Shown here: positions 1 through 9,766 of the stretch, in pieces
Position numbering within the stretch: the stretch's first letter is position 1
Layout: each line of letters starts with the position of its first letter
DNA from: Pseudomonas eucalypticola
GTDB taxonomy: Bacteria > Pseudomonadota > Gammaproteobacteria > Pseudomonadales > Pseudomonadaceae
Assembly: GCF_013374995.1 (NCBI RefSeq)
Contig: NZ_CP056030.1
Span: forward strand, 3,380,501-3,444,500
Length of the DNA: 64,000 bases
Reading direction: 5' to 3'
Program-made: the position numbers and the translations under genes
Notes under the pieces: model-generated
What the model was told of the DNA's origin: nothing
What the model saw: the letters and a program-made list of their open reading frames with translations, nothing else
Database searches by the model: none

Positions 1-2
1 GC

Positions 3-3000
3 TCACAGGATAATCTCCATGCTCTCTGTGATGGCTGCGTAGGCAGCCAGCGTGGGGTGTTCGAACAGGGCGCGGACATCCGCTTCCACGCCTTCCTGGC
101 GCAGACGCGCGGTCAGGCTGACCGCCAGCAGCGAATGGCCGCCCAGTTCGAAGAAATTGTCGTGCCGCCCTACCCGCTCCAGCCCCAGCAACTCGGCCCA
201 GAGGCGAGCCAGCAGGATTTCGGTGTCGCCCTCGGGGGCGGCATACGGGCGCACCAGGCCGGCGTCGGCGCCTGGCGCTGGCAAGGCGTTGCGGTCGAGC
301 TTGCCGTTGGGGCTCAGGGGCAAGGCCGGCAGGTGAACGTAGAGCGCCGGTACCATGTAGTCGGGCAACTGCGCCGCCAGAGCCTGGCGCAGCAGGTCCA
401 CGGCCACTGGCGCACCGGTGTAGTACGCCACCAGGCGCGCGCCACCGGGCTGGTCGTCACGGGCCATGACCACCGCCTGGTCGATACCGGGCTGGTTTTC
501 CAGGCACGCCTGGATGTCGCCGGGCTCGATGCGCAGGCCATTGACCTTGATCTGGTCGTCGTTGCGGCCCATGAACTCCAACAGGCCATCGTCGCGCTGG
601 CGCACCAGGTCGCCACTGCGGTACAAGCGCTCGCCCGGGTTGAAGGGGCTGGCGATGAACCGTTCAGCCTGCGCCTGGGGCAAGTGCCGATAACCCCGGG
701 CGACCCCGGCGCCGCCGATGTGCAGGTGGCCCACCACGCCCAGCGGCACGGGCTGGTCATCGCTGCCCAGCACGTACAGCTGGGTATTGCTGACAGGCCG
801 GCCGATCGGCAGTGTGCCTGGGGGTATCGGTTGCCCGGGCTCCAGGGTCCAGGCGCTGCAATCCACCGTGGTTTCGGTAGGGCCGTAGACGTTGTGCAGG
901 CGCACGCCCGGCAGACGCTGGCGCAACTGCGTGGCCAGCGCCGGGGTCAATTCGCCGCCACCGCAAACGATGTCGGTGAGGCTGGTGCAGGCCGCGCTGA
1001 CCGCCTGCTCGAGGAACTGTTGCAGCAGCACCGGGACGAACTGCACCACGCTGACCCGGTGCTCTTGGATAAGACGCGCCAGGTAGCCCGGGTCGCGCTG
1101 GCCGTCAGGCCTGGCCAGGACCAGGGGCAGCCCACTGCACAAGGGCCAGAACAGCTCCCACACCGAAGCGTCGAAGCTCAACGGGGTTTTGTGCAGCACC
1201 GGCCCGCAGGTGCACAGGCTCGCCGCCCAGTGCACCAGGTTGACCACGTTGCGGTGCTCGACCATCACCCCTTTAGGCGTGCCCGTGGAGCCTGAGGTGT
1301 AGATCACGTACGCCAGATGCCTGGCCGTGAGGCCCTCGACCGATGGGTTGGCGCCAGGCAGCGCACGCCCGTCCCACTCGCCCAGGTCCACCTGGGGCAC
1401 GCCGACCTCGCCCAGCAGGTCACGGGTACCGGCCTGCACCAGCAGCACCACGGGGGCACTGTCGTTGAACATGCCGCGCAGGCGCTCGGTCGGGTAGCCA
1501 GGGTCCAGGGGCACATAGGCGCCGCCCGCCTTGAGAATGGCCAGCAGCCCCACGACCATGGGCAGGCCTCGCTCGACGCAGATCGCCACCCGCTCATCCG
1601 GCTTTACCCCCAGGCCGATCAAGTGGTGGGCGAGGCGATTGGCCTGCTCATTCAGTTGCCGGTAACTCAGCGCGCCCGCCTCGTCACGCACGGCCATGGC
1701 CTGGGGCGTCGCCGCGGCCTGGGCTTCGAACAGGCCATGCAGGGTTTGCTGGCGATCATGCTCGGTGGCGGTAGCATTGAACGCGTGCAGCACTTGCCAG
1801 CGTTCGTCGGCCGGTAGCACGGGCACCTGCAGCACGGGCTGGTCGGGGTGGCCGTCGACGGCGTCGGCCACGCCCTGGAGCACGTGCACCACGTAATGGC
1901 CGATCCGCTGTGCGCCGATGTCGCTCGGCACCATCACGCTCAAGCGCAAGGCGTCACCCAGGTCGTCGACATTCAGGCTCAGCGGGTAATTGCTGAGCTT
2001 TTCGCCGGGCAGGATCTGCAAGCCTTCCCAGGCCCCTTCGCGGGCGTCCTGGCGCGCCTGGGCCGCCGCGTGGCGGTAATTGAGGATGGCACTGAACAGC
2101 GGCAGCGGCGCCGGTACCCCACTGCAACGCTGGGCCTGGGCCAGGGAGGCGTGTTCATGGGCCATCAGCGCCGCCAGGCGCTGGTGCGTGGCCTGGGCTG
2201 CGTCGCGCACGCCGACACCGGCCAGCTCCACGCGCAAGGGTAACGTGTTGATGAACATGCCCAGGCCGCGATCGGCCCCGGCACCGCCTTGCAGGCGCCC
2301 CAGCAACACCGTGCCGAACACCACCCGCGCCTGGCCGGTGGCAGCGGCCAGCACCCGGCCCCAGGCCAGGTGGAACAGGCTGGCGACGCTCACGCCCAGT
2401 TGCCGCGCCTGGCTGCGCAGGCGTCCGGCCAGCGCGTCGGGCAGCGCCAGGCGGGCCTCTTCCAGCGCCGCGCCGTCACCTTGCACATCACGCAGGCCGA
2501 AGGCCAGGGTAGGCTCGTCGATATCGCCCAGTTGCGCACGGAAGAACGCCTCGTGCTCGGCTTCGCTGACACCCAGGCGCGCCTGGGCCACATAGTTGCG
2601 GTAGGGCACGGGCGGTGGCGCGCTGTCTGGCCCCCCCTGGAGAATCCCCAGCAGTTCCTCGCGCACCACGTCCAGGGCGGTGGCATCCAGGACGATATGG
2701 TGGAACAGCAGGGTCGCCGACAGGCTGTCTCGCCCCGGCTCACGCCGGTACACCAGGCGCAGCAGCGGCGCCTGGCTCAGGTCCAGGCGTTGTGGGACGG
2801 CGGTGCAATGCTCCACCACCAGCGGCGCGTTGCGCCATACCACCTGCTGTGGGGTCTGCAACCCTTGCCAGGCTATCGCGGTGCGCAGGCTGTCATGGCG
2901 GTCGATCACCTGTTGCAGGGCGGCGGTTACTGCCTGCAGGCGCTGCGGGCTGTCAAAACGCAGGTGCAGTCGCAGCAAATAAGGGTCATGCTCCCCGGCG

Positions 3001-6000
3001 GTGAGGTAGTGGTAGAGAATGCCTTCCTGCAAGGGCGCCAGGGGGTAGATTTCCTGGACGTTGGCGGCGCCACCGGGCACCGCGGCGACGATACCGTCAA
3101 TGGCCGGCTGGTCCAGCCTGGCCAGGCTCAACAGCTCAGGGGTGATACGCGTGCAGCCGGCCGGCACACGGTTGGCCGGCACCTGCACTTCCCGGCCCGT
3201 GCCCACCGCCGCGGCCAGCGCGGCCACGGTGGGCTGGCCGAGCAGCACCCGCACATCGGCGCTCAGCCCGGCGTTGCGCAAGCGCTCCACCAGGCTCACG
3301 GCCAGCAGCGAATGCCCGCCCAGTTCGAAGAAATTGTCGTGCCGCCCTACTCGCTCCAGCCCCAGCACCTGCGCCCAGATAGCGGCCATGGCCTGCTCCA
3401 CCGTGCCCTGCGGGGCCTCGAAGGGCCGGCTGGCCAGCGTCGCCGGGTCGGGATCGGGCAACGCCCGGCGGTCGAGCTTGCCGTGCGCGGTCAGCGGCAA
3501 GGCGACCAGCGGCGTGAACGCCAGCGGGACCATGTAGGCAGGCAAACGCGTGCCCAGGCTGTCGCGCAAGGCCTGCACGCTGACCGGCGCACTGGCGGTG
3601 AACCAGGCCAGCAGGCGTTCGCCGCGCACCAGCACCACGGCGTCCTGCACCCCGGGTTGGCTGGCCAGCGCCACCTCGATCTCACCCAGTTCGATGCGCA
3701 TGCCCCGCACCTTCACCTGGTCGTCGTTGCGCCCCAGGTAGTCCAGGGTGCCATTGGCGTTCCAGCGCACCAGGTCGCCGCTGCGATACAGGCGCGCCTG
3801 CGGGTCAGTGCTGAACGGGTCGGCGACAAAACGTTCTTCGGTCAGCTGTGGGCGGTTCAGGTAGCCCCGGGCAACCCCGGCGCCACCAATGTACAGCTCG
3901 CCCGGCACGCCCACCGGGACCAGTTGGCCCTGGGGGTCCAATACGTACAGGTGGGTGTTGGCGATGGCCGCGCCGATGTCCAACGCCCCGCCCGGGCGGA
4001 CCGGCCCGGACGTGGCGACCACGGTGGTCTCGGTGGGGCCGTAGTTGTTGACCACGGTGTAGCCGGGGTCGCGGTCGAAATGGCGCAGGCGGTCCCCGCC
4101 GATCAGCAGGGTGCGCAGGGTCGGGTGCTGGTGCGCCCGGCCGAAGGCCTGCTCGGCCACGGGCGTGGGCAAAAAGCTCACGGCCAGCGGCTGGTCCAGC
4201 CACCAGTCGAGCAACTCATCTACATGTTCGTTGCCGATTTCGGCCGGCGGCAGATGCAACACGGCGCCGGCGCACAAGGCCGGCCAGACTTCCCAGGCCA
4301 TGGCGTCGAAACCAAAGCCAGCGACACTGCTGGTGTGGCTGCCGGCCCCCAGGTCAAAGGCCTGGCAATGCCAGTGCACCAGGTTCGCCAGGGTACCGTG
4401 TTCGACCATTACACCCTTTGGCTGGCCCGTGGAACCCGAGGTATAGACCACGTAGGCCAGGTCTCGGTCGTCGATGCCCGGCACCCGCGGGTTGCCATCG
4501 GCCTCGGCGTGCCAGGCATCACGGTCCAGGTTGACCTGGCGCACGGTGCCCACCTGGGCGCTGGTGACGGCGTCAGTCATCACCAGGCGCGGGGCGCTGT
4601 CCTGCACCAGGTAGGCGATACGCTCGGCCGGGTAGCCAGGGTCGATAGGCACGTAGGCCGCGCCGGCCTTGAGCACCGCCAGCAGCGCCACTACCCGCCC
4701 AGGCCCGCGGTGCAGGCACAGCGCGACCCGGTCCCGGGGCTGGATGCCCAGGCCGATCAGGTGGTGGGCCAGGCGGTTGGCCTGCTGGTTCAAGGCCCCG
4801 TAGGTGAGTACTTTGGCGCCTTGCACCACGGCCGCGGCCTGCGGCGTACGCTCCACCTGGGCCTGCACCAAGGCATGCACCGTGTGCCCCCGCGGATAGG
4901 CTTGCGCCGTGGCATTGAAGGTATGCACCAGCTGATGGCGTTCCTCGCTGGACAGCATCGGCAAGTCGCCCGCAGTGGCGCCAGCGCCCTGTTCCAGGGC
5001 CTGCACCAGTTGCGCCAGGGTGGTGTGCACCCAGGCGGCAATACGTTCGGCCCCCATGCCCGGGGCGGCCAGTACCTGCAGGTCGAAGCCGGCGCCCAGG
5101 TCGTCGACACTGAGGGTCAGGGGGTAGTTGCTGCGCACATCGCCCCCCAGTACCCGCACCCCTTGCCACTGCGCCGCCTGTACCTTGGCGCTGTGACGGT
5201 AATTGAGCAAGGCACTGAACAATGGCGTGCCCGCCGGTACGCCGCTGCAGCGCTGGGCCAGGGCCAGCGACGCCTGTTCATGGGCCAGCAGCGCCGTGAG
5301 GCGGGCGTGCACTGCCTTGACCGCTTCACGCACACCCAGGCCGGTATCCACCCGTAGCGGCAAGGTGTTGATGAACACCCCCAGCGCCTGGTCCGCGCCT
5401 TCGCCACCGTGCAGGCGCCCCAGCAACACGGTGCCGAAGACCAGGTCGCGGCGCCCGGCCAGCACCGCCAGTACCCGGGCCCAGGCCAGGTGCATCAGGC
5501 TGGCGGCGCTGACGCCCAGGTGCCGGGCCTGTTCACGCAGGCGCAAGGCCAGGTCGGCCTCCAGGGCCCGGCGCGCGTGTTCGATGTCGCGGCCTTCATC
5601 GCGCACGTCCTGCTGGCCAAGGGGCAGCGTCGGCTCGTCGATGTCGCCCAGTTGCTCGCGGAAAAAGACTTCGTGGCTGGCCTCATCGGCGCCCAGGCGT
5701 ACCTGCGCCACGTAATGCCGGTAAGGCACGGACGCTGGCAGCGGCGGTGGGCTGGGCTGCAGCAACACCTGCATTTCGCGGCTCACCAGTTCCATGGCGG
5801 TGTTGTCCAGCACCAGGTGGTGGAACAGCAGCACGGCCGCCACCTGGCCGTTGGCCGGGTCGTCAGCGTGGAGCAGGCGCATCAGGGGCGCCTGGGTCAG
5901 GTCAAGGCGGTGGTGACGGGCATCGAAACGCTGTTGCAGGCGTTCCAGCACGGCACCGTCCCCGGCGCTGACGTCCACGGCCTGCACGGCCAGCGGTGCG

Positions 6001-9000
6001 TGCCGCCACACGACCTGCTGCGGGCTGGCCAGGCCCTGCCAGGCGAAGGCGGTGCGCAGGATGTCGTGGCGGTCGATGACCTGTTGCAACGCGGCCGCCC
6101 AGGCGCGCAGCCGCGCCGGGCTGTCGAAGGCCAGGCGCCATTGCAGCAGGTACGGGTCGCCCTCATCGGCACTCAGGTGGTGGTAGAGAATGCCCTCCTG
6201 CAGCGGCGCCAGGGGGTAGATTTCCTGCACGTTGGCCGCGCCACCCTGTACCGAGGCCACCACCCGGTCGATGGCCGCCTGGTCAAGCGTGGTCAGGCTC
6301 AACAGCGCCGGGGTGATGTGCGTGCACCCCGCGGGTACGCGGTTGGCCGGCACCTCCACACGCTCGTCACACTCGCCGACCGCCGCCAGGGCCGCCACCG
6401 TCGGTTGGCCCAGCAGCACTTGAACATCCGCGGCCAGGCCCGCCTTGCGCAACTGCGCCACCAGGTTGACTGCCAGCAGCGAGTGGCCGCCCAGCTCGAA
6501 GAAATTGTCGTGGCGCCCTACCCGCTCCACGCCCAGCACCTGCGCCCAGATCGCCGCCATGGCGACTTCCGTCGCGCCTTGGGGCGCTTCGTAGGCAGGG
6601 CTGGCCAGATCAGAAGGGTCCGGGTCGGGCAGACGTCGGCGGTCAAGCTTGCCGTTGGCGGTCAGGGGCAACGCCACCAGCCGGGTGAACGCCCGGGGTA
6701 CCATGTAGGCCGGCAGCCGCGCGCGCAGGGCTTCACGCAAGGCCCCGGCAGACACCGGCGATTGCTCGGTGTACCAGGCCAGCACATGCTGGTCGCGCAC
6801 CATCACCACGGCTTCCTTGATCCCGGGCTGGGCCGCCAGCACCGACTCGATCTCGCCCAGTTCGATGCGCACGCCGCGAATCTTCACCTGGTCGTCATTG
6901 CGCCCCAGGTAGTCCAGCGTGCCGTCAGGGTTCCAGCGCACCAGGTCGCCGCTTCGGTACAGGCGGGCCTGGGGGTGGGGGCTGAAGGGGTCGGCGACGA
7001 AGCGCTCTTCGGTGAGCTGGGCACGGTTCAGGTAGCCACGGGCCACGCCCGCACCGCCGATGTACAGCTCACCCGCGACACCGGGCGGTACCGGCTGCAA
7101 GTGAGCGTCGAGCACGTGCACCTGGGTGTTGGCGATCGGCCCACCGATGTGCAAGGTACCGGCCGCGTGCACCGGGCCCGAGGTGGCGACCACCGTGGCC
7201 TCAGTAGGGCCATAATTGTTGACCACGGTATAACGCCGGTCATGGGCGAACTGACGCAGGCGGTCGCCGCCGATCAGCAGGGTGCGCAGGGTCGGGTGCT
7301 CCCAGGGCTGGCTGAAGGCATATTCGGCCACGGGGGTGGACAAGAAGCTGACGTCCAGGGGCTGCTCGCGCCACCACTGCAACAGCGCGTCGAGGTCCTC
7401 GCCGCCCTCCGGGTTGGGTGCCAGGTGCAACGTGGCACCGGCGCACAGGGCCGGCCACACCTCCCAGGCCATGGCGTCGAAACCGAAACCGGCCAGGCAC
7501 GACATGTGCGCCCCCGCTGCCACGCAGAAAGCCTGGCAATGCCAGTCCACCAGGTTGGCGAGCGTGTGATGCTCCACCATCACCCCCTTGGGCTGCCCGG
7601 TGCTGCCGGAGGTATAGATCACGTACACCAGGGTGTCGCGGTCAAGGCCCGCCACCTTGGGGTTGGTGTCGAGGCCTTGTCGCCATTGGCCATGGTCCAG
7701 CTCGATCAGCGGCACCGTGACAGGCGGCAGCCGCTCGGCCAGCGCTGCCTGGGTCAGCACCGCCACCGGCCCACTGTCCTGCAGCAGGTACGCCAGGCGC
7801 TCGTGGGGCTGCGCCGGGTCGATGGGCACATAGGCCGCGCCGGCCTTCAGCACCGCGAGCAGGCCCACCAATGTCTCGAGGCCGCGACGGGCCACCACGG
7901 CAATGCGGTCTTCGGGCCCGACGCCCAGGGCAATCAAGTGCTGCGCCAGGCCGTTGGCACGTCGGTTCAATTCGCCGTAGGACAGGCTTGCACCGTGGTG
8001 CCATGCGGCCACGGCGTCGGGGTGCGCCGCGGCCTGGGCCTCGATGCGCCGGTGGATCACCGGCGCATCGGCGAACGCCACGCCGCTGGCGTTCCAGTGC
8101 GCCAGCGCCTGCTGCTCGTTGGCGGTCAGCAACTGGAAGTCCGCCCCCCGCGCGCTCGGGCGCTCCAGGCCCTGCTCCAGGATATGCACCAGGCGTTCGG
8201 CCAGGGCCTGGGCTTCAGCGCTGTCGAACCAGGCCCGATGGTGCACCAGGTGCAGCCAGGCCTTGTCGTTGTAACGGTTGCTGCGCAGGTGGATGGCCAG
8301 CGGGATGGTTTCGTGGCCATTGGAGACCTTGACCGTGTGGGCCAGGGCAGCCCCGTAGCGGTAGTCGTGGTCATCCTGTTCATAGGACACCGACACGTCG
8401 AACAATTGCCCACGTGCTTCGCCGCCCAGGCCGAGGGTCTGGTTGAGTTCATTGAGCGCGAGGCGCTGGTGACGGAAATCACGCTTGAGGGTATCGCGTA
8501 CCGCGCCGATCAGTTGCTCGAAACTCAGGTCGTCGGCGAAGCCCAGCCGCACCGCGCTGACCTGGGCGAAATGCCCCAGGGTGGTCTTGAAGCGCGCGCC
8601 GCCGCGGTTGAGCAAGGGCAGGCCGACCACCCATTCGTGGCGTTGGGCGGTACGGGTGAAGTACACGTGCAGGGCTGCCAACAGCACATGGAACGCCGAC
8701 GCACCGCAGCGCTCGGCAAACTGCTGCATGCGCACGTGCAAGGCCGCAGGAAAAGCCTGCACGCAACTGTGCGAGGGGGCGGGGTCAGTGGCGCGGCGGT
8801 GATGGTGCCGCGGCGCCAGCAGGGGCTCGGGCAAATCCCGGTATTTGTCCAGCCAATAGGCGTGGTCGCGGGCATGGCGGGCTGAGCCATGGTAGCGGCG
8901 GTCATCGGCAATGAACTCGGCGTAGGACGGCGCCGGGCCTGGCGCGGCCGTGTCCTGGGTCAAGGCCGTGTAGTGCTCGCCCAGCGCCTTGAGCATCTGC

Positions 9001-9449
9001 CCGAAGCCCCAGCCATCGAGAATCAGGTGGTGGGCCTGGGTGGCCAGCCAGTGATGGTCCGGGCCCAGGCAGATCAGGGCGAAACGCCACAACGGCTGGC
9101 CTTCGAGCACATAGGGTTGCTGCATCTGCTGCCGGACCAGGGCCAGGGCAGCGTCGGTGGGCGCCGGATGGCCGCGCAGGTCATGGACCGGCAATGGCAC
9201 CTCCAGCTCGGCCGCGAAGGTCTGCAGCGGCAGGCCATCGTCACCGGCGCCGGGCACCAGAAGGGTGCGCAAGCCGTCATGGCTGGCCACCAGCTGGTGC
9301 AAGGCCTGTTGCAGCAAGGCCGGGGCCAAGGGGCCGGTGAGCTCCACATAGCCACCGATATTATACAGCGGCGATTGGCCGTGGCTGATCTGGTCGAGCC
9401 AGACATCGCGCTGGGCGGCGGTCAGGGGGAAGACGGCGGCAGCAGTCAT
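3..9449 (-). CDS. Non-ribosomal peptide synthetase, three modules (C-A-T)x3, no thioesterase
   Basis: This enzyme activates three amino acids and condenses them on phosphopantetheine arms. Order seen: C1-A1-T1-C2-A2-T2-C3-A3-T3, about 1050 residues per module. C1 has HHLILDG. C2 opens with IYPLAPLQEGILYHH and carries the HHLSADEGD signature of dual epimerisation/condensation domains; C3 has the degenerate HYLTAGEHD. All T domains carry FFELGGHSLLAV. Reading the A-domain pocket by eye gives DAWSLGNVV, DAWPLGNVV and DAWQVGVVD: the first two resemble Leu codes, the third Gln/Glu codes (inference). The start at 9449 (MTAAAVFPL, 3148 residues) follows AGAAGGA; an upstream in-frame start adds 13 residues without such a site. 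There is no TE, so assembly must continue on a protein encoded left of the window. The divergent LuxR gene and NodT-type exporter suggest a lipopeptide, although C1 (SPLYNIGGY) also recalls EntF-type domains, so the starter unit is open. Confidence 0.93.
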   Translation of the reverse strand: MTAAAVFPLTAAQRDVWLDQISHGQSPLYNIGGYVELTGPLAPALLQQALHQLVASHDGLRTLLVPGAGDDGLPLQTFAAELEVPLPVHDLRGHPAPTDAALALVRQQMQQPYVLEGQPLWRFALICLGPDHHWLATQAHHLILDGWGFGQMLKALGEHYTALTQDTAAPGPAPSYAEFIADDRRYHGSARHARDHAYWLDKYRDLPEPLLAPRHHHRRATDPAPSHSCVQAFPAALHVRMQQFAERCGASAFHVLLAALHVYFTRTAQRHEWVVGLPLLNRGGARFKTTLGHFAQVSAVRLGFADDLSFEQLIGAVRDTLKRDFRHQRLALNELNQTLGLGGEARGQLFDVSVSYEQDDHDYRYGAALAHTVKVSNGHETIPLAIHLRSNRYNDKAWLHLVHHRAWFDSAEAQALAERLVHILEQGLERPSARGADFQLLTANEQQALAHWNASGVAFADAPVIHRRIEAQAAAHPDAVAAWHHGASLSYGELNRRANGLAQHLIALGVGPEDRIAVVARRGLETLVGLLAVLKAGAAYVPIDPAQPHERLAYLLQDSGPVAVLTQAALAERLPPVTVPLIELDHGQWRQGLDTNPKVAGLDRDTLVYVIYTSGSTGQPKGVMVEHHTLANLVDWHCQAFCVAAGAHMSCLAGFGFDAMAWEVWPALCAGATLHLAPNPEGGEDLDALLQWWREQPLDVSFLSTPVAEYAFSQPWEHPTLRTLLIGGDRLRQFAHDRRYTVVNNYGPTEATVVATSGPVHAAGTLHIGGPIANTQVHVLDAHLQPVPPGVAGELYIGGAGVARGYLNRAQLTEERFVADPFSPHPQARLYRSGDLVRWNPDGTLDYLGRNDDQVKIRGVRIELGEIESVLAAQPGIKEAVVMVRDQHVLAWYTEQSPVSAGALREALRARLPAYMVPRAFTRLVALPLTANGKLDRRRLPDPDPSDLASPAYEAPQGATEVAMAAIWAQVLGVERVGRHDNFFELGGHSLLAVNLVAQLRKAGLAADVQVLLGQPTVAALAAVGECDERVEVPANRVPAGCTHITPALLSLTTLDQAAIDRVVASVQGGAANVQEIYPLAPLQEGILYHHLSADEGDPYLLQWRLAFDSPARLRAWAAALQQVIDRHDILRTAFAWQGLASPQQVVWRHAPLAVQAVDVSAGDGAVLERLQQRFDARHHRLDLTQAPLMRLLHADDPANGQVAAVLLFHHLVLDNTAMELVSREMQVLLQPSPPPLPASVPYRHYVAQVRLGADEASHEVFFREQLGDIDEPTLPLGQQDVRDEGRDIEHARRALEADLALRLREQARHLGVSAASLMHLAWARVLAVLAGRRDLVFGTVLLGRLHGGEGADQALGVFINTLPLRVDTGLGVREAVKAVHARLTALLAHEQASLALAQRCSGVPAGTPLFSALLNYRHSAKVQAAQWQGVRVLGGDVRSNYPLTLSVDDLGAGFDLQVLAAPGMGAERIAAWVHTTLAQLVQALEQGAGATAGDLPMLSSEERHQLVHTFNATAQAYPRGHTVHALVQAQVERTPQAAAVVQGAKVLTYGALNQQANRLAHHLIGLGIQPRDRVALCLHRGPGRVVALLAVLKAGAAYVPIDPGYPAERIAYLVQDSAPRLVMTDAVTSAQVGTVRQVNLDRDAWHAEADGNPRVPGIDDRDLAYVVYTSGSTGQPKGVMVEHGTLANLVHWHCQAFDLGAGSHTSSVAGFGFDAMAWEVWPALCAGAVLHLPPAEIGNEHVDELLDWWLDQPLAVSFLPTPVAEQAFGRAHQHPTLRTLLIGGDRLRHFDRDPGYTVVNNYGPTETTVVATSGPVRPGGALDIGAAIANTHLYVLDPQGQLVPVGVPGELYIGGAGVARGYLNRPQLTEERFVADPFSTDPQARLYRSGDLVRWNANGTLDYLGRNDDQVKVRGMRIELGEIEVALASQPGVQDAVVLVRGERLLAWFTASAPVSVQALRDSLGTRLPAYMVPLAFTPLVALPLTAHGKLDRRALPDPDPATLASRPFEAPQGTVEQAMAAIWAQVLGLERVGRHDNFFELGGHSLLAVSLVERLRNAGLSADVRVLLGQPTVAALAAAVGTGREVQVPANRVPAGCTRITPELLSLARLDQPAIDGIVAAVPGGAANVQEIYPLAPLQEGILYHYLTAGEHDPYLLRLHLRFDSPQRLQAVTAALQQVIDRHDSLRTAIAWQGLQTPQQVVWRNAPLVVEHCTAVPQRLDLSQAPLLRLVYRREPGRDSLSATLLFHHIVLDATALDVVREELLGILQGGPDSAPPPVPYRNYVAQARLGVSEAEHEAFFRAQLGDIDEPTLAFGLRDVQGDGAALEEARLALPDALAGRLRSQARQLGVSVASLFHLAWGRVLAAATGQARVVFGTVLLGRLQGGAGADRGLGMFINTLPLRVELAGVGVRDAAQATHQRLAALMAHEHASLAQAQRCSGVPAPLPLFSAILNYRHAAAQARQDAREGAWEGLQILPGEKLSNYPLSLNVDDLGDALRLSVMVPSDIGAQRIGHYVVHVLQGVADAVDGHPDQPVLQVPVLPADERWQVLHAFNATATEHDRQQTLHGLFEAQAAATPQAMAVRDEAGALSYRQLNEQANRLAHHLIGLGVKPDERVAICVERGLPMVVGLLAILKAGGAYVPLDPGYPTERLRGMFNDSAPVVLLVQAGTRDLLGEVGVPQVDLGEWDGRALPGANPSVEGLTARHLAYVIYTSGSTGTPKGVMVEHRNVVNLVHWAASLCTCGPVLHKTPLSFDASVWELFWPLCSGLPLVLARPDGQRDPGYLARLIQEHRVSVVQFVPVLLQQFLEQAVSAACTSLTDIVCGGGELTPALATQLRQRLPGVRLHNVYGPTETTVDCSAWTLEPGQPIPPGTLPIGRPVSNTQLYVLGSDDQPVPLGVVGHLHIGGAGVARGYRHLPQAQAERFIASPFNPGERLYRSGDLVRQRDDGLLEFMGRNDDQIKVNGLRIEPGDIQACLENQPGIDQAVVMARDDQPGGARLVAYYTGAPVAVDLLRQALAAQLPDYMVPALYVHLPALPLSPNGKLDRNALPAPGADAGLVRPYAAPEGDTEILLARLWAELLGLERVGRHDNFFELGGHSLLAVSLTARLRQEGVEADVRALFEHPTLAAYAAITESMEIIL

Positions 9450-9766
9450 GGCGCAAGGTCCTTCTTGGCAGATTGGCTGCGGATTCAACCATCGCCCTCT
9501 GAACCTTGTATGTCCCCGAAATCCCGGACAGCTGCCCCATCCTGTGGCATGCAGGGTGCCCCGACCGGCGGCATTACCCTATGTAACCCGGCCGTTACAG
9601 CACAGGCGCATCGTTCCAAAGGATGATGGCCATTTGTATTGGTGTCCCGGTTTTCCAGTACAGACGCAAGGTGAAACTCTAGGTTGAATAGCGGTTATCA
9701 TCAGTTGGCGGGCGCAGACTGCCCGTGGGCCGCTTTTTATCTCGTCAGAATCAAGGAAGATGCACA
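9450..9766. other. Divergent intergenic region between NRPS and LuxR gene
   Basis: This 317-bp region must hold the promoters of both divergent genes. Ribosome binding sites are visible at each end (AGAAGGA for the NRPS, AAGGAAG for the regulator). I could not recognise a convincing -35/-10 pair or a LuxR-type inverted repeat, and I see no other gene in it. Confidence 0.6.

Noticed and set aside
2289..5357. 1022-codon plus-strand open frame opposite the NRPS
   Set aside because: It is antisense to clear A, T and C domains, has no recognisable motif, and has low-complexity His/Gln/Arg composition typical of shadow frames in GC-rich DNA.
5409..8885. 1158-codon plus-strand open frame opposite the NRPS
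   Set aside because: Same reason: a shadow of the NRPS frame, without motifs or a ribosome binding site.
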